The notes below the pieces were generated by a model. That model was not told the DNA's origin, searched no databases, and saw only the letters and a list, made by a program, of their open reading frames with translations. Position numbers and translations under genes: made by a program. Shown here piece after piece: positions 6,061 through 8,903 of a stretch of DNA of 8,903 nucleotides (within the stretch, counting starts at the first letter, position 1; each line of letters begins with the position of its first letter). Source of the DNA: Candidatus Aerophobota bacterium (GTDB taxonomy: Bacteria > Aerophobota > Aerophobia > Aerophobales > B47-G16); the NCBI GenBank assembly GCA_003648815.1, contig QMPZ01000055.1:1-8903 (forward strand). The letters are read 5' to 3'.

Positions 6061-7020
6061 TTGCGAATTCTCTTTATGGGAACCCCTCGGTTTGCGTGCC
6101 CTCCTTTAAAGAGGCTCATTTGTGAAGAAGAGGTAATAGGAGTAGTTACCCAGCCCGATCGGCCTTCAGGAAGAGGATGGAAGTTAGTTCCCTCGCCGGT
6201 GAAACAATTAGCAGAAAAGAAGGGTATTCCTCTCTATCAACCTTCAAGAGTCAATCAACCTTCCTTTATTTGCCAGGTAAAAAGGATTGCACCCGACCTT
6301 ATAGTCTCAGTAGCCTTCGGACAAATTCTCTCCCCGGAGATCCTCTCAATCCCTAAGATATGCTGTATTAACCTTCATCCCTCTCTTCTGCCTCGCTATC
6401 GAGGGCCTGCTCCCATTCAGCGGGCAATAATCAGGGGAGAGAAGGAGACGGGAGTGACCGTTCAAAGGATGGAAGAAGAAGTGGACAAGGGAATGATAAT
6501 CCTTCAGAGAAAAATTCCCATCGATATTTCTGACACGGCCAGAGACCTTGAAGAGAAGCTATCCCTGTTGGGAGCGGATGTTTTGATAGAGGCAATAAAG
6601 AAGATAAGGGAAGGCTCAGTGGAGTACATACCCCAGAATGAGGCAGAGGCAAGTTATGCCCCGAAGATAAAAAAGGAAGAGGGAAGGATTGATTGGTCTG
6701 AACCTTCGCTGAAGATCCACAATAAAGTTCGGGGATTAAATCCTTACCCTGGTGCCTTTACCTTCCTGCAGATAAGAGGTAGAAAGACCAGGCTCAAGAT
6801 ATGGCAGACAGAACTGGTAAACGACGATCTATCAAAGCAGCAGAAGAAAATTTTACCCGGTGAGATTTTCCAGATTAAAAAAGAGATAGGTTTTACGGTA
6901 AGAACAGGGAATGGGTTGCTATTGATCAAGAGGGTGCAGCTGCCGGACAGAAAACCTATTTCTGGATATGACTTCATAAAGGGATATCAGATTAAGGAAG
7001 GTGTCATCTTAGGAGGTTAA
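6061..7020 (+). CDS. fmt: Methionyl-tRNA formyltransferase
   Basis: Fmt transfers the formyl group of 10-formyl-tetrahydrofolate to methionine on initiator tRNA, the step that marks it for bacterial initiation. The product is 319 residues, the usual length. The N-terminal Rossmann domain starts RILFMGTP and contains QPDRPSGRG (31-39) and the signature LHPSLLPRYRGPAPIQ (105-120). The catalytic Asn-His-Asp set of formyltransferases appears as N104, H106 and D142, with the same spacing as in glycinamide ribonucleotide formyltransferase. The C-terminal OB-like tRNA-binding domain follows from about 207 (I-D-W-S-E-P, then V-R-G-L-N-P-Y-P-G-A). The start is TTG at 6061 with AAGAGGAG at 6047-6054, 6 bases upstream; no ATG or GTG gives the full family N-terminus. 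def, the usual partner gene, is not next to it here. amrA follows one base after the stop. An initiator tRNA gene, its substrate, lies about 700 bases downstream. Confidence 0.97.
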   Translation: MRILFMGTPRFACPPLKRLICEEEVIGVVTQPDRPSGRGWKLVPSPVKQLAEKKGIPLYQPSRVNQPSFICQVKRIAPDLIVSVAFGQILSPEILSIPKICCINLHPSLLPRYRGPAPIQRAIIRGEKETGVTVQRMEEEVDKGMIILQRKIPIDISDTARDLEEKLSLLGADVLIEAIKKIREGSVEYIPQNEAEASYAPKIKKEEGRIDWSEPSLKIHNKVRGLNPYPGAFTFLQIRGRKTRLKIWQTELVNDDLSKQQKKILPGEIFQIKKEIGFTVRTGNGLLLIKRVQLPDRKPISGYDFIKGYQIKEGVILGG

Positions 7021-7021
7021 G

Positions 7022-7546
7022 ATGAATGAGAAGGTATTTCCCGTCTTGCTGGCCAGAAAGACGATAGAGGCATATATCCGCCAGGGAAAGATAATTTCTC
7101 CTCCCGAAGATATTCCCGAGGCGTTTCAAAAAAAGGCAGGGGTCTTTGTCTCCCTGCACAAAAAAGGTAGACTGCGGGGCTGCATAGGGACCTATCTTCC
7201 AACCCAGGAGAACATCGCCCAGGAAATCATAAAAAATGCTATTAGTGCTGCCACTCAGGACCCTCGCTTTCCACCGGTAGAGGAGGATGAGCTAAAAGAC
7301 CTGGAGATTTCGGTGGACATCTTAAGTGAACCCGAGCCAGTTCATTCTAAGCAGGAGCTCGACCCTAAAAAGTACGGAGTGATAGTTAGCAAGGGTTGGC
7401 GAAGAGGGCTTCTTCTGCCGGATCTGGAAGGAGTAAACACGGTTGAGGAACAACTTGATATCGCCAAACAAAAGGCGGGTCTTTACGGAGTTCCCGATGA
7501 GGAGTTAGAGATCGAGCGTTTTACGGTGACACGCTATAAGGAGTGA
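7022..7546 (+). CDS. amrA: AMMECR1-domain protein AmrA
   Basis: The 174-residue protein is a single AMMECR1 domain. It shows the nearly invariant LRGCIG (51-56), the downstream DPRFPPV (80-86), the L-E-I-S-V-D-I-L-S strand, and the conserved R-R-G-L-L-L-P-D-L-E-G-V-N-T (127-140) leading to a final E-R-F-T-V-T-R-Y. In bacteria and archaea this family often travels with a Memo-like dioxygenase-fold protein and a radical SAM enzyme (the AmmeMemoRadiSam set). Its chemistry is not established; a conserved Cys in LRGCIG suggests a modification or catalytic role. Here it stands without those partners inside the window. The ATG lies one base after the fmt stop, and its ribosome site AGGAGGT (7011-7017) is inside fmt, so the two are translationally linked. 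I see no clear terminator behind it, and the tRNA operon converges on it. Confidence 0.93.
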   Translation: MNEKVFPVLLARKTIEAYIRQGKIISPPEDIPEAFQKKAGVFVSLHKKGRLRGCIGTYLPTQENIAQEIIKNAISAATQDPRFPPVEEDELKDLEISVDILSEPEPVHSKQELDPKKYGVIVSKGWRRGLLLPDLEGVNTVEEQLDIAKQKAGLYGVPDEELEIERFTVTRYKE

Positions 7547-7580
7547 AAAGTTAGGAAGGTGAAAGGTAAGAGGTGAGATG
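7541..7580. repeat. Low-complexity purine-rich tract after amrA
   Basis: The end of amrA and the following bases consist of imperfect short units of the type GTGAAAAG, GGTGAAAGG, GGTAAGAGG and GGTGAG. A similar tract occurs at 7964-7994 on the other side of the tRNA cluster. No coding or RNA function is evident. From 7581 to the first tRNA I see only a short self-complementary GCAAGTTGC and no convincing terminator for either strand. Confidence 0.4.
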
Positions 7581-7611
7581 CAAGTTGCTGACTTATTGGG
7601 CGAGGCAGATA

Positions 7612-7688
7612 TGGTGGCGGTGCAGGGATTCGAACCCCGGACACCACGGGTATGAGCCGTGTGCTCTAACCACCTGAGCTACACCGCC
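7612..7688 (-). tRNA. tRNA-Met (CAT), elongator
   Basis: Read on the minus strand the gene is 77 bases including an encoded CCA. The acceptor stem GGCGGTG pairs with CACCGCC, the anticodon stem is CACGG/CCGTG around loop CTCATAC (anticodon CAT), and the T arm is CGGGG-TTCGAAT-CCCTG with one G-U pair. The paired first base and the GGCGGTGTAGCTCAG start match elongator methionine tRNAs rather than the initiator. An isoleucine (lysidine-modified CAT) identity is less likely because the body resembles known elongator Met. It is last in the minus-strand operon, 5 bases after the initiator gene. Confidence 0.93.
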
Positions 7689-7693
7689 AAACT

Positions 7694-7770
<77 letters not shown>

Positions 7771-7818
7771 ATCAATTTATATGAAAGGTCTCCGGCTATG
7801 GCTCCAGAAGCATCCCTC

Positions 7819-7908
7819 TGGTGCCGGAGGCCGGACTTGAACCGGCACGGATATATAATATCCAGTGGATTTTAAGTCCACTGCGTCTACCACTTCCGCC
7901 ACTCCGGC
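7819..7908 (-). tRNA. tRNA-Leu (TAA)
   Basis: The 90-base class II tRNA has an encoded CCA. The acceptor stem is GCCGGAG/CTCCGGC, the anticodon stem is GTGGA/TCCAC around loop CTTAAAA (anticodon TAA), and a long variable arm (GGATA, five-base loop, TATCC) is followed by a T arm with loop TTCAAGT. The long variable arm, A73 and TAA anticodon fix leucine. It is first in the minus-strand operon; 48 bases separate it from the initiator gene. Confidence 0.95.
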
Positions 7909-7919
7909 TCGTTGTTATT

Positions 7920-7950
7920 ATTATAATAGTATATATTTTTCCTTTGTCAA
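7920..7950 (-). promoter_or_regulatory. Promoter of the tRNA operon
   Basis: On the minus strand a perfect TTGACA (7945-7950) is followed by the overlapping -10 candidates TATTAT (7923-7928, 16-base spacer) and TATAAT (7920-7925, 19-base spacer). The -10 lies about 11 bases upstream of the first tRNA-Leu base, so the 5' leader would be only a few bases. This is the strongest promoter in the window, as expected for stable RNA. Confidence 0.75.
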
Positions 7951-7963
7951 GTGCTACTTGGTT

Positions 7964-7994
7964 AGTGTGTGAGTGAAGAGTAAAGTGTGAAGGG
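7964..7994. repeat. Low-complexity GTGA/GAAG-type tract
   Basis: Imperfect tandem units of the kind GTGTGTGAGTGAAGAG and TAAAGTGTGAAGG, similar in style to the tract at 7541-7580. It lies upstream of the tRNA promoter. No gene or RNA is visible within it. Confidence 0.35.
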
Positions 7995-8001
7995 TTTAAA
8001 T

Positions 8002-8030
8002 ACCACCCATTCAATGGTGGTTGTTTATTT
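8002..8030 (+). terminator. Small hairpin with T-rich flank
   Basis: ACCACC (8002-8007) pairs with GGTGGT (8016-8021) over an 8-base loop, followed by TGTTTATTT. It has the look of a weak intrinsic terminator on the plus strand, but no plus-strand gene lies nearby upstream. It might stop read-through from amrA or be part of the adjacent repeat. Confidence 0.3.
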
Positions 8031-8046
8031 CTTCCAGCGAGACGGC

Positions 8047-8142
8047 GTCATTCCGCAAGATGATGGTAGCCACAACCTTCAGGTTGCGTTCATCTGCGCA
8101 AGCTCTGGGCCTTGCGGCTACCGAGAGATAATAGTCATTCCG
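8047..8142. repeat. Palindromic repeat element flanked by 9-bp direct repeats
   Basis: Outer arms GGTAGCC (8065-8071) and GGCTACC (8116-8122) enclose two hairpins: CAACC-TTCA-GGTTG (8073-8086) and CGCAAG (8097-8102) with CTTGCG (8111-8116, sharing one base with the outer arm). Together they form a compact three-way junction. The direct repeat GTCATTCCG occurs at 8047-8055 and again at 8134-8142, like a target duplication, with 78 bases between. Similar GGTAGCC-bounded palindromes are, as far as I recall, frequent intergenic repeats in many bacterial genomes. A MITE or REP-like mobile repeat is the most natural reading; a structured leader of the next gene is the alternative. Confidence 0.5.
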
Positions 8143-8151
8143 TAAAAGAAG

Positions 8152-8180
8152 TTTACCAGATCTAACCAAGGTCCTACATT
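8152..8180 (+). promoter_or_regulatory. Possible promoter of the PspC-domain gene
   Basis: TTTACC (8152-8157, 4/6) and TACATT (8175-8180, 4/6) are separated by an ideal 17 bases and lie 24 bases before the start codon. The match is moderate only. Confidence 0.35.
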
Positions 8181-8203
8181 AAAAATGCGGAAAGGAGAAC
8201 ATC

Positions 8204-8698
8204 ATGGTCACGAAAAAGCTTTACCGCTCCAGGAAAGACCGTATAATTGGGGGTGTTTGTGGAGGAATTGCTGAATATTTTAATATTGATCCCGTGCTGG
8301 TTCGCATCATCGCTGTGTTGACCATCCTTATTAATGGTATAGGAATCATCGCTTATATCATCGCTTGGATTATTATTCCTCAAGAACCGGATCAGAAGCC
8401 CGAAAAGGAAAAAAGTGGGTTAAGGGAAAAAGCAGAGGAAATTGTTCAAGATATAGGAGAACGTATCCGGAAGGGTTCAAATAGCGACAGGAAACGCTCA
8501 AATGCTGTAGTGGCACTTATTTTAATTAGCCTGGGGATTTTATTCTTGCTCAACAATTTTCTTCCTCGTTTCAACTTTGGCAGACTCTGGCCCCTTATTT
8601 TAGTTGTGATTGGGTTAGCTATTCTGGCACAGGGTTCTAAGAAAAAAGATGCAGGCACATCTTCAGAAGCTAAGGAGAAGCCAGAGCAAGAAAGCTAA
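8204..8698 (+). CDS. PspC-domain membrane protein
   Basis: The 164-residue protein begins with a PspC domain: K-K-L-Y-R-S-R-K-D-R-I-I-G-G-V-C-G-G-I-A-E-Y-F (4-26), then D-P-V-L-V-R-I and a hydrophobic stretch (about 33-58) ending I-I-I-P. PspC proteins sense envelope stress in phage-shock systems. A charged linker (60-99) is followed by two more hydrophobic segments, about 101-118 and 128-143, with a W-P-L-I-L-V-V-I-G-L motif seen in LiaF-type and DUF5668 membrane domains. The C-terminal tail is hydrophilic and Glu/Lys-rich. The ATG has AAAGGAG 6 bases upstream. pspA, pspB and pspF are not adjacent, so a complete phage-shock operon is not shown. The nucleotidyltransferase gene follows after 23 bases and may be co-transcribed. 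Confidence 0.85.
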   Translation: MVTKKLYRSRKDRIIGGVCGGIAEYFNIDPVLVRIIAVLTILINGIGIIAYIIAWIIIPQEPDQKPEKEKSGLREKAEEIVQDIGERIRKGSNSDRKRSNAVVALILISLGILFLLNNFLPRFNFGRLWPLILVVIGLAILAQGSKKKDAGTSSEAKEKPEQES

Positions 8699-8721
8699 AC
8701 ATTACTTTAAAAGAGAATCAT

Positions 8722-8903
8722 ATGATTCCTCAAAAGATAGTCAGGGAGATAGAAGATATTATCCAGGCTTTAAGAACCGAATTTGGGGATAATTTCCTAT
8801 CTCTTATCCTTTATGGTTCCTGGGCAAAGGGAAAAGCGAGAAAGGATTCAGACATTGATCTTCTTGCGATTTTTAAAGGAGTTGACAAAAACGTAATTAA
8901 GAG
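8722..8903 (+). CDS. Nucleotidyltransferase-domain protein (MNT type), 3' end outside window
   Basis: Sixty codons are visible from ATG 8722. After an N-terminal helix comes I-L-Y-G-S-W-A-K-G-K-A-R-K-D-S-D-I-D-L-L, the G-S-x(10)-D-x-D signature of the pol-beta/MNT nucleotidyltransferase fold. The two Asp residues of SDID bind the metal ions that transfer an NMP. Small stand-alone members are often antitoxins that AMPylate or oligo-AMPylate an adjacent HEPN toxin; longer members are aminoglycoside-type or other nucleotidyltransferases. The class cannot be decided because the C-terminus and next gene are not seen. The ribosome site (AAGAGA, 8710-8715) is weak. Confidence 0.8.
   Translation, partial: MIPQKIVREIEDIIQALRTEFGDNFLSLILYGSWAKGKARKDSDIDLLAIFKGVDKNVIK

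Noticed and set aside
7796..8014. Minus-strand open frame over tRNA-Leu and its promoter
   Set aside because: It covers tRNA-Leu and a consensus promoter, so it is not a real gene.

Overview
The window comes from a bacterial chromosome. Bacterial marker genes run in one direction: rpsO (S15), pnp, rpsU (S21), fmt (Met-tRNA formyltransferase) and amrA (AMMECR1 family). Three tRNA genes on the opposite strand follow. The lineage cannot be fixed from this sequence. The AT-leaning composition, TTG starts, encoded CCA ends on the tRNAs and gene mix would suit an uncultured or candidate-phylum bacterium, but that is inference.

Region 1 (1-3100) looks accessory. It opens with the C-terminal end of an ISL3-like transposase. 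A possible IS end follows, carrying an outward TTGACA box. Next is a broken AbrB/MazE-type antitoxin gene, with ATA where a start is expected and a one-base frameshift. After it lies a complete, probably secreted GH92 alpha-mannosidase, ending at an 11-bp stem-loop with a T-rich tail.

Region 2 (3143-7546) is the housekeeping block. A promoter at 3143-3171 drives rpsO, and pnp follows after 7 bases. After a 54-base AT-rich gap comes rpsU (TTG start). The roughly 190 bases between rpsU and fmt fold into one long rod: a 10-bp perfect closing stem, an internal open region and an apical hairpin, ending in a T-run. The shape and several short sequence blocks fit a 6S (SsrS-type) regulatory RNA. fmt (TTG start) follows 15 bases after its T-run, and amrA follows fmt by one base. 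The theme is translation and RNA turnover: two small-subunit proteins, the RNA-degrading phosphorylase, a probable RNA polymerase-binding RNA, and the enzyme that formylates initiator Met-tRNA.

Region 3 (7612-7950, minus strand) is a tRNA operon, Leu(TAA) then initiator fMet(CAT) then elongator Met(CAT), with perfect -35 and -10 hexamers just upstream. The initiator tRNA, the substrate of Fmt, thus lies about 700 bases from fmt.

Region 4 (7951-8203) has no gene. It holds low-complexity purine-rich sequence, a small hairpin, and a 58-bp multi-stem palindromic repeat flanked by a 9-bp direct repeat, which looks like a small inserted element. Region 5 (8204-8903) holds a PspC-domain membrane protein and the first 60 codons of a nucleotidyltransferase (MNT-type) gene that runs off the window.
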